Shown here piece after piece: positions 50,390 through 61,464 of a DNA stretch of 64,000 bases. The position numbers and the translations under genes were made by a program. Source of the stretch: Motacilla alba alba (lineage: Eukaryota; Chordata; Aves; Passeriformes; Motacillidae); contig NC_052018.1 of the NCBI RefSeq assembly GCF_015832195.1, positions 37,019,052 through 37,083,051 on the forward strand, written 5' to 3'. The notes under the pieces are model-generated. The model saw only the letters and a program-made list of their open reading frames with translations. It did no database searches and was not told where the DNA came from. Each line of letters begins with the position of its first letter. Position 1 is the stretch's first letter.

Positions 50390-53300
50390 CAAGTTTCCTG
50401 GGCAAATCCCAACTATCCTCATTTTATTTCAAGCTACTACAAAGAAAAAAACACCAAAATCTCAACATTTATTGATTTTTGTTTTCTCCTGTGCTGCTAG
50501 CGTGGTGTGAAGATGCAAGAAAACACTACCATGCTGTTTTGCAAGACAGGATGTGCTTCATGGGTTCCAAACCACCTCTATATGGGCTTTGTAAGATCAG
50601 CTGATTCCCTCCAAGCTAAAAAACACTGAGGAGATGCCAAGTCACATTGTTTGGGCAATTTTTTTTTGTTTAGTGTTGTGTAATGGAACCATCTGCATGA
50701 GTACCAATCAAATAATCAAAGCCAACCATGGCCAGATGACAAATCCCTCTCCTTCTGCAGGTTTGCATGTTGAATTACCAGTACCGTTCGAATTCTCATT
50801 CGTTTTTAACTTCTGATCAAAGCTAACATAGCTGGGAAGACAATGCTTTCCACGCTCCACCTTCCCCCCTCCTCACTGCTCTGAAATCATCTGTCTCAAA
50901 GCCAGAAGTCTAAATGGAGTGTAGGGCAAGTTCAAAACAGGGAGGGTTGCTGAGAGTCTACTGCCAATTCCACTCTGCAGTCACAGCTTGCTCCCACAGC
51001 TCCATTAGCTGCCTGCAATCAAGGGCGGACGACTCAGTCCTGCTTGCTGTCCAGGTTTAATAGGTTCAGCTAGTTAATGAGCAATGGCTAGATTGCATTC
51101 CAAGACTTCACATCATTTGTAAAGCAATTAAGTGTACACTTTTTGGGCTCCTCCAAAAGAACTGCCTTGTTCTGCTGAGAGGATAACGGGAAAGCACAAT
51201 TTTCAAAACAGAACAGTGTGACACAATGGGAAACTGTCAGAATATTCACCTTCTCCAAGTATCATGCTGAATGCATCATTCTTTTTCCACAAACCTCTCA
51301 AGAGCTCACTTACCTGTACACCCCTGGATTACAGATTGCTGTTGCTAGATGAAACCAAGAGCTGTAAGCCAGCTGGAAGATGGAAGCATCTCAGTGCACT
51401 TTCAGTGCTGACAAAGCAGGCTAAGGAGCCATCGAGTTAACAAAGCAGATCTTTAATCTGAAAGCCACTGCAAAGGCAGGGGTACTTTTTACATGTATAC
51501 TTTTTACACATATTCCCACCAGAGAACTGCAAGGCTCCTTGCAAACAACAGAACACTTAAACCTAGATTTACAAAGCTCAGAAGCTAAGTGACTTGAGCC
51601 CTCAGGAATTCCTCACAAAACTAGGACCATGTCCTTGGAGAACGAAACTACCTCAGAAGGCAGAACTGGGAGGAAAACCAAACATTTCTATTTGACTCGC
51701 ACATGCTCATTCACCCCCTGCACTCTTGCACTACTGCTTTAACATATGTACTGCTGCAGTGCCCCTTCTCCATGACTGTGTATTTTTAAACTCTCACTTC
51801 CAAGGCAAAGATCCTTTTGTTTGTTACAGGGAGGCAACTTCTCTGGCAGTACAGAGGATCCTCAGCCTTAAATGGCTGATTCACAGTTGAGCCAAAGTTG
51901 GATCTTCCAGGGACTCTGAAAGGACAACTTCTACATCTGTGGGCTGTCTTTTCCATGCTCTTCAGCTGAACCTGAGGGAGAAAGGAGTCCTGCTGGCACG
52001 GACCTGTCTAAAAGATATGCTACTTCTACATTACACCAAATGTTGAGACCACGACCTAGTGGTCCTAAGCTAAGACGACCTAAGCTAGTTAGTAGATGGC
52101 AGCCACACTGAGAGAGCATCCTCCTCCTCACGTATGAGACTTACAAAAGTCTGCATACTTACTGGTTTATAACACCTTTACTAAAAAGGAAAGAAAACCA
52201 ATAAAATCTCCAAACACTCAAGATCCCTTCACAATCTATTTCTGCAAAATCAGGAATCAGATTCCATTTCTCTGAGCACATCCACTATCTAAACTGGAGA
52301 TAAGGTTCAGGAGGAAGAAGTCTTTACTCATTTACCAAAAGAACTCTTCACTAAACTTTCAAAAAAGACTTCTGCAACAACATGAGACTGGTCTTTTTAC
52401 TTTAAAAGCAAAACCTTGGTATGGAAAAGAAGCACAGCTGAATTGTTATATATTTTTTTCTTCTATTATTCTCCATTTCCTTTGCACATGCCAGTCAAAA
52501 CTATAAAATACTTGTGGGAGAAATGCAGAAGGCACGGTTTCACATTCCAAAAGATCTATTTCCATGTGCTGCATACAAGCCAGTCGACCACCCAGGAAAG
52601 CCAGGCAAAAACACTTTGGCCCACCAGTGCTGCAGTTGCTGACGAGGAGCCCTTCTCTATCAGGGCTTTGCCCCATATTTCCTATGAGAAATAAGCACCA
52701 AGCCTAACAAGCAGCCAAGCCTGTGGCTGCATCACCTCTAAGTCTGCCCTGAAGCAGTACTGACAATCAGACCAGCACTTCCTCCTCTTGAAAAGTGGTG
52801 CCAAGTGCTAAAATATTTTTAATAAACTGGCCACAAAAAAGGAAACAAAAAAGGAGAAGATAACCTTAATACAGAAGCCTGTCATACTATCACCGGCTTA
52901 TTTATCCCTTTGCTCTTCATCACAACACTTTCAGCCCAGTTTTATCAGAGAAATGAGAGCGAAGTTAGGCCATCTGTAGTCTTGAGAAAAGGTATGACCA
53001 GCTATTTTCTCTCCCTAAGAACCCTGGACAATGTTACTTTCTTTTCATGAATCAGTCACAAAAAAGATTGGTAACTGTTTCAGAGTCACTAAAAATTAAT
53101 CAGTCCCTGAGAGGCCAAGCTGGTTGAGAAACTGCTAGCTGGAGCAACAGAAGCAGGCATGACTTGCCCTCAACAAAGCAGGAGGCATTTGGTTTTAGTT
53201 AAAGGGGTAAAGGGTAGTAAAACTCGGCCAAGTATTTATTTATTGGACCGGAGTGCCTGCAGCAAGAGAGGAGGGTGAGACAGTGTAAAGTTTTTGTAAT

Positions 53301-53577
53301 CCCAACCTTGGAAGAGAGGCAATTGAACTCTCATTTCACTGTTGGAATAGGACAGCACAGAAAATTGATATGTGCTGTAGAAAAGATGATTTATAGAAGC
53401 AATGGGGTGTCAGTGTATGTGTAAAACCAAAAATGATCTAAAGCTCTAAAAGCCGTAAAGCTTTCCCAAGACAATACCTTTCCTTTAACCTGTTGGCCAT
53501 TACTTTCTGCCAGTTCAAGACAGTCAGGAACATGAGGAAGAAATAAGCCACTAGTGAGATTGTTGCTTTGCAGAATG
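50390..53577. other. Anonymous non-coding stretch
   Basis: AT-leaning with no recognised repeat, exon or RNA gene. Confidence 0.5.
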
Positions 53578-53626
53578 ATGCTTCAGTTCAGCAGTGGGGA
53601 ATGCTGACTGGGCATCACTGAAGCAT
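53578..53626. other. Imperfect inverted repeat (49-nt hairpin)
   Basis: ATGCTTCAGT at 53578 pairs perfectly with ACTGAAGCAT at 53617 (10 bp). Directly inside, TCAGCA pairs with TGCTGA (6 bp) around an 8-nt loop, with a one-sided 9-nt bulge. It is shorter than typical animal pre-miRNA hairpins and resembles no miRNA I know, so it is reported only as a structure. Confidence 0.6.
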
Positions 53627-53694
53627 ACCCTTGGATCTCTCCAGTGTTAAATAAATAAATTTAATAAAAGTTACAAGTATTAATGGAGCTTTAT

Positions 53695-53880
53695 GTAGTC
53701 CCGACCCAAACGTCCACTCAGTGGTGTGGCTACTTGATAATATTTCCGTACGGGCTGGTTTGTGCACCTACCAGCTGTGAATTTTTTGGCTCTTAGTCAT
53801 GTTCCCCCACTCGGTGTGAGGGTAACATAACAGGAGTGGGTAATGAGACACCCCCAACTCTGGATTCATTTCAATTCTGG
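53695..53880. other. Small CpG-retaining patch
   Basis: CCGACC, AACGTCC, TTCCGTACGGG and CTCGGTG lie within about 120 bp of otherwise CpG-poor sequence. It may mark a small conserved element; nothing coding is visible. Confidence 0.2.
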
Positions 53881-54584
53881 TGAACACAACTGATTTTCAG
53901 TTCATGGAGAGATTCACAAAAAACACGGAGGTCCATCTGAGGATGCTGCAGAGACTCATTGGATGTGTGGCAGAGAGCAAGAAAAAACAATGAAGAGGAA
54001 AAATGGGATAACCTTGCAGTGTTTAGCTGGGACTGTCAGGCAACAGTTAATGCCGAGGAATCTTGCAATTCTGTTTATGTTCTTTCAGCACAAGCAGGTG
54101 GTGGGAAGCCCAGGATGGGAGGGGCATGCAGATAAAAAAAAGAAAGAGGAACCACTTTTTTTTCTTGTGTGCGTGATCTATTCAGATGAATCTTTTTTAC
54201 CAACAGGCTCTCTTCCTGGAATCAGCACGGATACCCAAGTGACACTCTGTGGCTCTCTGATAAACACACAGCATACCTCAAATGTCTAGGTTATGTTGCC
54301 TGTTTGTAGTGGAGGTTTTGATGGGAGTTCTGGGGTTAGTAAGTAACGTTTAACAGAGGCATTATTAAAACCTCCCAGCTTTTTAAAATTGAGATTTATT
54401 TGTTTGAAGTTTTGTTATTTCCATACTATTATAGTCATGTGCTGTAATGCTTACCATCTGAAAAGTGAGACATAAAGGACATGTATCCATTGACACACAT
54501 CTCATTTCTTCCCTTGGACACTTTGAATATAATTGTGCACACAACTTTTACAGTGACAGATTTTGTACAGAGGAATGCTCTAAC

Positions 54585-54683
54585 CTGTAGATTTCCCTCC
54601 AACTGCTGCTGGTCCTTGTCCAGTGCCACAGACATCTCTTCCTTTTTCTGCAGCTCTTTTTTACTGAATGTCTTTGTCACTGG
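54585..54683 (-). CDS. Candidate internal coding exon, coiled-coil-like, gene unidentified
   Basis: On the minus strand an AG acceptor (CATGTCAG|CCAGTG) opens a 99-bp segment that reads as exactly 33 codons, phase 0 to phase 0. It ends at CTACAG|GTTAGAG, a good splice donor (exon end 54585, intron GT at 54584-54583). An in-frame stop lies just upstream of the acceptor, as expected for intron sequence. The peptide is rich in Lys, Glu and Gln (segments KKELQKKEEM and LDKDQQQLEGN), a heptad-friendly composition. Codon choice looks genuinely coding: GTG, CTG, GAC, AAG, CAG three times, GAG. The acceptor pyrimidine tract is weak, which lowers confidence, but a branch-like CACTAAAC lies close by. 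I cannot name the protein. An internal ATG (codon 17) could be a start if the upstream exon is non-coding. Confidence 0.35.
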
Positions 54684-54747
54684 CTGACATGTTTAGTGTG
54701 GCGGACATTACGCCACTGCTTTAAAGGAAACAGGCAGAGGGCAAAGG

Positions 54748-54759
54748 AAAAAAAAAAAA
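54748..54759 (+). repeat. Poly-A run with CAAA-type continuation
   Basis: Twelve A followed by CCAAAACAAACAACAC, a low-complexity A/C run. No retroposon body lies directly before it. Confidence 0.7.
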
Positions 54760-55007
54760 CCAAAACAAACAACACTACCCAACCCAAACCCTCTACCCAT
54801 CTTAGGCAAAAGAAATCAGGCTCAAAGACCTATGACCAGCCTCCCTCTTCCCAGTTATAGACAAGTCCTTGCACTGCAATAGACAAAGCATTTCGATCAA
54901 CTCCTATACTTGGAAAATGGGTACACTTCTGCCTGCCCCAATACATATCCTGGAGTGCTTCAGTTCCCAGACATTAAAGGCAAAGGTGGACTAGGAGGGA
55001 AAAGGAT

Positions 55008-55050
55008 GGGGGGGCGGTGGGGGGAAGGAGGGGGGGGGGGAAGGAGAGGG
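55008..55050 (+). other. G-rich tract with strong quadruplex potential
   Basis: G7, GG, G6, GG, G11, GG and GGG tracts are separated by very short linkers. It is one of the most quadruplex-prone stretches of the window. It is followed at once by an A/C-rich run, giving a sharp strand asymmetry. Confidence 0.85.
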
Positions 55051-55065
55051 AACAGGAAATAAAAT

Positions 55066-55122
55066 GGTTAAAACCAACCAAACAAACCAACAGAAACAAA
55101 ATAAAAACAAACCACCAAAAAA
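55066..55122 (+). repeat. CAAA/CCAA low-complexity run
   Basis: Degenerate AACC, CAAA and ACAAA units over ~57 bp. Read on the minus strand this is a T/G-rich stretch next to a C-rich one. Confidence 0.7.
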
Positions 55123-56685
55123 TGCAAACCAGCATCAGACAGGAGATAAAGCCTGACCTGTGATTCAGCAGATTCAAATGCTCAGAAGTACAACAGCCTG
55201 TGTGCGCTACTAAAAGACAGCAGCAGTCCATTACACGTATGGATGTATGGATTTGCAGCACTTGGTCAGCACTAATGATGTTACCTCATTAAAAGAGATA
55301 AATGCCTTACTGTACTACCAAAAGCATCTGCTCCTTCCTTCTCACCTGTTCTCCATCAGGGCGATCAGCAGCAGTCCAGTGAAAAGAAATCAAATATACA
55401 ACACTAAACTCACTTAGAGCCACTTGCTAAGCTTGCTTTTTGTTGTTTTAATGTCATATTTTAATGGGGTTATACTATGCTTCCTACCAGGTACCTCTTC
55501 TCTTGACACTAAATCAGCATATCAAAGAAAACAAAGCCCTGTGAACCACCATGGCCCACCAGCTTTCAAAGGACTTCTCAGAAAATAAACTAATGTGTAC
55601 TTCAAATAATTCATTCACTGTTGAGTAAAATGATGCAACTTCAACCACAGCAGGTGAATTAGGTAATGGGGTGACAATGACTTCTGTCTGCTAACACCCT
55701 CCAACATGTTGCCACGCTCAACACAACAGTTTTCTTCCAACAGATTTCTCTCTACATGCAAAGATAGCAGTTTACAATAATGAATGTTTTATGCATTATT
55801 CCTTTGTGTATAGGGTCTCCCAAGTACACATTATTGAAGTCTATTAAATTCTCTATTTAGCAGAATTACCAATGTGCCTTTGGGGAAATTATTACAATGA
55901 AGCTTTACTGGTATTTAAACTCCAGTTGTTTAACAATCTTTTCCTAATCACCAATCCAGGTATCAACATTAAAGTGCAGTCAGATTTCTTCCAGTGCAGC
56001 ATAAACCTGTCTATGAGCTGCTTATGGAAATTCATTTAACAGAATGAGTATTTCAACTTGGCATGTTTTTCATAATTAGCCTCAGACAGCTTGTGCTTTA
56101 AAATATTAGGAGCTCCCTCCTGATCCTCTTCACCAAGCAGAGCCCTCTACAGTTAAACCTGGTTACAGAACCAATTAACTATTTGCAGCCACAGCGTTTC
56201 TGTCAGCATACCAATATCTGCAAGATACCAGCCCATTCAAGGAAAATTTGGCCAACAAGGTCCCATTCTTTACAAATGGCTTTTCTTTTCTATGAGAAAA
56301 AAAACCTGTCCTGGGTGCAAGGGATGGAGCAGTCCAAAAACTGCCTAAAACCAGTGCATCCCCAGGTCCCTCCTCTGGTCCAGATACAACTCAGAGAGTT
56401 GGGTAAAGCCACAGCAGAGTCGTTACTAACTGGTTTTCGTGCCACTCAGACCATTTCCCTTGTTCATTCTGCACAATACAGCTATAGCTAGCTACTTTCT
56501 AAATGTGCCTGTTTTTGTGGCAATGAGTCAAACTTGGTTCCAAATTTGTTATGTGTGTCTGTACCTGCCGTGACAAGAACAAATATTTTTCTAATAGGAA
56601 GAGTCTCACATTCTCAGGGGAAGAGGAAGTAAACTTCACCCTTCTAGAAATCACAGGATTCCGCTTCCTGGGGTGGGGTAGAAGA
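55123..56685. other. Anonymous non-coding stretch
   Basis: No recognised repeat or exon. It is probably intron if the exon candidate at 54.6 kb is real. Confidence 0.45.
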
Positions 56686-56775
56686 GACCTAGGTCTCAAC
56701 CTTTCAGGTTTCCTCCATGACCTTCAATAAATCACTGTGTTCCTGCCTTCATTTTTCATCAGTATGAAGTGCTCA
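56686..56775 (+). mobile_element. MIR-like ancient SINE remnant
   Basis: GACCTAGGTCTCAACC, TCCATGACCTTCAATAAATC, ACTGTGTTCCTGCCTTCATT and TTTCATCAGTATGAAGTG match the forward MIR core (GGGTTCGAATCCC...GTGACCTTGGGCAAGTCACTT...CTGTGCCTCAGTTTCCTCATCTGTAAAATG) in order and spacing, strongly diverged. Confidence 0.5.
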
Positions 56776-59236
56776 GGTTCTATCTATGGGGCAGTCAGGC
56801 TCGCCAGCAAAGAAAAAAAGATGTCTTGCTCTTGCCACTACGTTGCACTAACAGTTGTAAAACTGTTCAACACCAGTTCAATTTTCAGTCAACCTTCAAT
56901 GAGAAAAACAGCATTAATTTATTGAAAAGACACTGACAACAATCTTACTAAACAGGGGTCACAGAAACAGAATGTAAGTAATGGAGCTGAGCAAAATGGC
57001 TTGACATCTCATAAAGATGCAAAATTTAGGCCACCATACATGCATGTTTTGATATGCCAGAATTCAAATTATATGTCCAACTACAGATAAACGGAGGACT
57101 AAAGTCATCACTTGAAGATTGTGATACTAAAGATTCTTCTGACAAGTATGAGTCATATACTATCTGTTCTTCTTGGCTCTAAGGCAGGCCTGCACAATGA
57201 AGTTGTTTCCACCAGGACCAGAAGTCCTTCAGGGAACAATCCTCGGGGAAAAAAGCACAGCAAACAGGTGGGCATATTTTAGCCATACACTAATTTCCCT
57301 ATAAATCAATGGACAAAAGCTCTTCCTTTCTCCAGTTACAAACCCACAGCCAAATCACCTTCTCTGTTTTCAATCTCATTGACATTGTTCGAGTTACACA
57401 CACACCAGAGCAGATTTAGTCCTTGGGGGGGCACTGGGAGACCAAACCTCCCATAAATAAGAAAGGAAACAATCTGTTCATCTTCACTGAAGTGGGATGA
57501 GGAATATCTCTTTCACCTAAAAAAGGAGACATATGTCTAAGAGACAAAGCGAAAATGTCACTAATTTCACTTCTTCAGTTTGCCTCTCCATTAGGAGATT
57601 CTTACGTACTTTAAAAGTTTTTCAGGTTTTTAAGCTATTTTATTCAACTGCAGATAGAAGCCCTGAAGTCTATGAGCTGTTGGCTTACAGAAGTTGCTAG
57701 TGTCTACTTCACTGTCATCCATCCTGTTTGATAGGGTGATCAAGAGTGCACTCCATTGTCTGAATTTGTCAGTCCCTTTTCCTATCACTTACTTCTTTAC
57801 CTCAACACTGTTTTCACAACCATGAGGTGAGATGCTTCTGCTGAGTTGTACAAAGTCCATCCCTATCTTTAGCTTAGTTCATTGTTGACTGGCTTTACCC
57901 CATCAAGCAGATTATGGTCAGCTTCATAAGCACCAACACTGGCACAAGAGGGAATGGGGCAAGTCCTGGCCAAGGACAAGGTAGGAAGCAAAAGACAATG
58001 AGCGGTCATAAGTGGGACTGGTGTAGGCTGCCACAAAACCTCTGAAGTCCCTGACGTGTACCAGAAGACATTGTACAAAAACATGACAAGTACACGTTGT
58101 GGCATTTAACACATTGCAATATGTGTATCGAATGTTCTTGTCTTGTTATGGCATTGTGCTGATCACAGCAGAGGACAGACCTCAAAAAAGCACCTGGCAA
58201 TACAATGTCACGTTTATTCCACAGTACTGGGCGTAGCCCGTCATTTGTTACTATGGCAGGTGGACCAACAGCCACCCCAGCCAAGCTGTCACTTTGTCTC
58301 TCCTGCCACCTACTGTACTGAAAACCAAAATATGTGTCACCAACTCACATGTATTTCCACTTGTGTTTGGAAATACCAATCTTTAGTTCTTCTAGAAATG
58401 CTGCTGCATGCGTATGGGAACTCCCTGCTATCATCACTCCTACAGCAATGCTATCCAGTGTTTCCTGTTGAAGGCTAACTGCAGCACTTGGAGCTCTACT
58501 TGATTCACTAATGTTTCAGGGTTAAAATTAGCATTAAATACTAAAAATTCTCAAGAGTTTAGAGTGCAAACCCCTCTCTCCCTTTGCCCCATGGAGAATT
58601 AATCACAGAAGATTTATTTTAAACAGTGAACAGCCTATGATACTGCACAAACCTTTGCCCCTAATTTTCTGTTACGTCCAGTGACAACATGCACCAGGGG
58701 CAAAACCCGGCAGAAAAGTAACTTCCCATTGAGCATGAGATTGTGAGCCTGTAGGCAGGGGTGAAACTCCTGCTGCTGCACTTGAGCTGCACAACCAAAT
58801 GAGTGTCACCCAAGAACAGACCTGTCCCATGCAAGAGTCTGTTTCAGACCGTGGTTTACCCTTGTCCTTTTAACCTCTCACTCTCAAAATGCCATCTGAG
58901 CAGGTCTGGTTGTGCCACCCATACCCTCAGCAGCCCAGTGCTACTCATGGTGTCCTCCCCATGCAGTCCCGCTGCCTATGACATGACCAGCTGCAAAAGG
59001 GGCTTCACTGATTCTTGTGTCCAAGCAGTGCATCCCAGGAGAAGAATTCTTTAATCATAACTATCTGGGTTCTGCCATCCTTCTGGACACCATTAACCAC
59101 AGCGAACAGCATGGAGAAGGACAGCAACGAGTCTGAGCTGGCCCAGACTAGTCCAAGCCCACCACAGGGGCTTCAAACCCATTCACAGTACTATGTGGAA
59201 ACCAATTAGCAATCAACTCAAAACCAAATAGACAGA
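56776..59236. other. Anonymous non-coding stretch
   Basis: AT-leaning. Overlapping short frames at 57.9-58.5 kb on both strands are not supported as genes. No repeat recognised. Confidence 0.5.
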
Positions 59237-59285
59237 TATCCCATGTTAATTCTCCCAGAATTATCCCATGCCATTCTCCCAGAAT
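59237..59285 (+). repeat. 25/24-bp tandem duplication
   Basis: TATCCCATGTTAATTCTCCC continues AGAAT, then repeats as TATCCCATGCCATTCTCCC plus AGAAT. Two adjacent copies differ by one deletion and two substitutions. Confidence 0.85.
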
Positions 59286-59369
59286 GCACAACAAGTTTAT
59301 TTCTCAGTATTTTATTATTAATTTTGAAAAGTATGCAAATAGAAAACAACAAGCTGAATTTTGTAATAG

Positions 59370-59417
59370 AAATCTCATTACTTTCTAGTACGAAGAAAGT
59401 AAATCTCATTACTTTCT
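59370..59417 (+). repeat. 31-bp-spaced direct duplication
   Basis: AAATCTCATTACTTTCT occurs at 59370 and again at 59401, with AGTACGAAGAAAGT between them. Confidence 0.85.
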
Positions 59418-59549
59418 TCATTGTGGGTGCTAGTTTATTTTCCCATGTGTGGGATTCCCTTTTACCTAATCAACAGCTTGGGGCTTTATGACAGCAGCTA
59501 CCTTTGATAAAAGGAGTATTGTGATGAGGGAGCAAGGCGTCCAACACTT

Positions 59550-59571
59550 GTAAGCAATCAGTAAGCAATCA
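59550..59571 (+). repeat. 11-bp perfect tandem duplication
   Basis: GTAAGCAATCA is repeated twice head-to-tail and is followed by a degenerate AATGTATAAATGTATTTATT run. Confidence 0.85.
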
Positions 59572-59879
59572 AATGTATAAATGTATTTATTTATGCTGTG
59601 ACCACAATAATCAAGAGGTATTAAAATGTGGAATGGAGCACCAGTTAAGTGCATTTTAAATCTGATTTTTCCCTGGTTGCGGTAAGGAAATTGTTGACCA
59701 GCAGGACTTTTTAGGGTCTTTACAGGCTGCAATTAGTGAAGCAGATACAGAAGATAAATTGCTCCACTCCTGCAAAAGCAAGTCTTATTTTTGCAAGTAA
59801 GAGTGGGCCTTTCATCTCAGCACTTAAAATTTGATCAAGAGAGAAAAAAACATGAATATAATTCCATTCACTCCCAGAT

Positions 59880-60330
59880 AAACTTCTCTGAAAAATGAGG
59901 ACATTTCTTCTCCTTAAACAAATCCGACAAGGCTATAACTAAAAATATTTTTGTAACACACAGAGTTCAGTATGAACATTGGAAAACAATTGGCAAGAGC
60001 AATTGGAGTGTCTAATCCCAGCCATTTAGCCACCAAAATGTTTCAAGAGCTGTGATACATCCACTTAAAAGCCAAATATGGCTCACAAACAGCTATTAAA
60101 CATGAATGAACTTATCAAGAAGCAACAGTATGTTCCCATTAATTGTACAAAGGCTGCAAAGAGGTTAAAAAAAAGACATTTCTACAGCATCTGATCAGAA
60201 GTGACTTTCACTGACACCAATTTAATTTATAACAAAATCAAGGCAATAAACTAAAGGATCACATTAGCAGTTAGTAATGCTACAGGAGCTATCAGTGAAA
60301 TGCTAATGAAATGAACAGAGCCTTAAAACA
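59880..60330. promoter_or_regulatory. Conserved-looking AT-rich element with CArG box and homeobox-type sites
   Basis: Contains a perfect SRF-type CArG box, CCAAATATGG, at 60072-60081. A SOX/TCF-type ACAAAGG lies at 60147-60153. Several homeodomain-type TAAT cores fall in CCATTAATTG, ACCAATTTAATTTA, GTTAGTAATG and GCTAATGAAATG. The texture (dense TAAT, few repeats, no homopolymers) resembles developmental non-coding elements. Motif presence alone is weak evidence in AT-rich DNA. Confidence 0.3.
60072..60081. promoter_or_regulatory. CArG box (SRF-type site)
   Basis: CCAAATATGG fits CC(A/T)6GG exactly. Whether it is used depends on neighbouring chromatin and conservation, which cannot be seen here. 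Confidence 0.4.
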
Positions 60331-60539
60331 ACTTGGTATTTTTTAACATAGACTTGAAAACCTGCTACTGCAAGGGCACTGTCAGAGGGTGCTTGGGCAT
60401 GCTCACTAGCAACTTTCAGACAACTTTTAAGGTTCCCTAAGGATTCTCCAAGGAAATTCAAGAAGGCAATTTTGCACACAAATGCTGTCTAGATTGATGT
60501 ATCACTTAACAAACCTGCAAAGTTTAATCTCCAAAAGAA

Positions 60540-60860
60540 TTTTTACCTCCCCTGTGCTTGACCGCATGGAAGGCAAAGAGATTTAAGCTTGTTTGGTCTA
60601 TGGCCAATGGAGACTTTCTAACAGAAATGGAAACTGGATGATAAGCAGGTAATAAGCCGCTCCCAAAGTTTCCCTTCCTTTGAGCAGAGTGAAGCCACTG
60701 GGAGATTTCGGAGCAGATTCTACAAACAAGCTGTTAAGAAAAGCCGCTATCCAGAAGGCTTGACAGGAGGAAAAAGGAAGCAGGGAAATCGCAGTTAATG
60801 GGATTTGGCTGCATCTGGAAAACAGCTAGGGTTCGAATACATTACAAATAGTCCTGCACT
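60540..60860. promoter_or_regulatory. Conserved-looking element
   Basis: Complex sequence without repeats, keeping CpGs at GACCGCATGG, AAGCCGCTCC, ATTTCGGAGC, AAAGCCGCTATCC, AATCGCAG and GGTTCGAATAC. No open frame with splice borders. Candidate regulatory element upstream of the minus-strand exon candidate. Confidence 0.25.
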
Positions 60861-61464
60861 TCACTGCTGCATCAATTCATTGCTGGATGGGGAAAATGTA
60901 CATAGATTTAAAGCTCCACAGAAACTTAGATTGATCTGTTTAGAATAAATCTTGTCTCTCCCCTGAAATGCCCTCTGGATGAAGACACGACAAAGAGGAA
61001 ATTGCTACCTCTACACTATAACTTCTATAATTTTCTTTTAGGGGGAAGGCAGGCTAGGGATTTGTTTATTTTGAGGTTATTTCCTAAGTCTCATAAATGG
61101 ACGCTTGCCCCATTCACCTTAGACATCACTGCAGAGTACTATAAAGTTTGCCTAAGTTTTCCAAGGGAAAGAATCACTGTCCCATTGAAAGGATAATGTG
61201 ACATCAAACATAGAGGGTTACCTCTCTCCTAGGGCATCTCTCCTTGTCACAACATAAGGAGGTTGAGCAACCTCAGAAGGAGGTTCTCAGTGCCTCCCTT
61301 CCCAAGCCTTGGTGGGGACATCCTGCTCATCCTCCAACCTAGGAGGGAGAGAATTAGTAGTTTACAGCTACTAATTGAAAGAAAAACTGCCGCAGACAAT
61401 GTCCTCTACCTTTGCAAACTGATGCCAACCACAGGACATGATTCAACACGTATGAACTCCATAC
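60861..61464. other. Anonymous non-coding stretch
   Basis: Nothing recognised. A duplicated-looking AGTAGTTTACAGCTACTAAT inverted segment lies at 61355-61374: AGTAG and CTACT pair across a short spacer. Confidence 0.4.

Noticed and set aside
60806..60840. Possible tRNA or tRNA-derived SINE: TGGCTGCATCTGG followed by GGTTCGAATAC
   Set aside because: The second motif is close to a Pol III B box, but the A-box-like motif is poor, the spacing is too short, and no cloverleaf can be folded around it.
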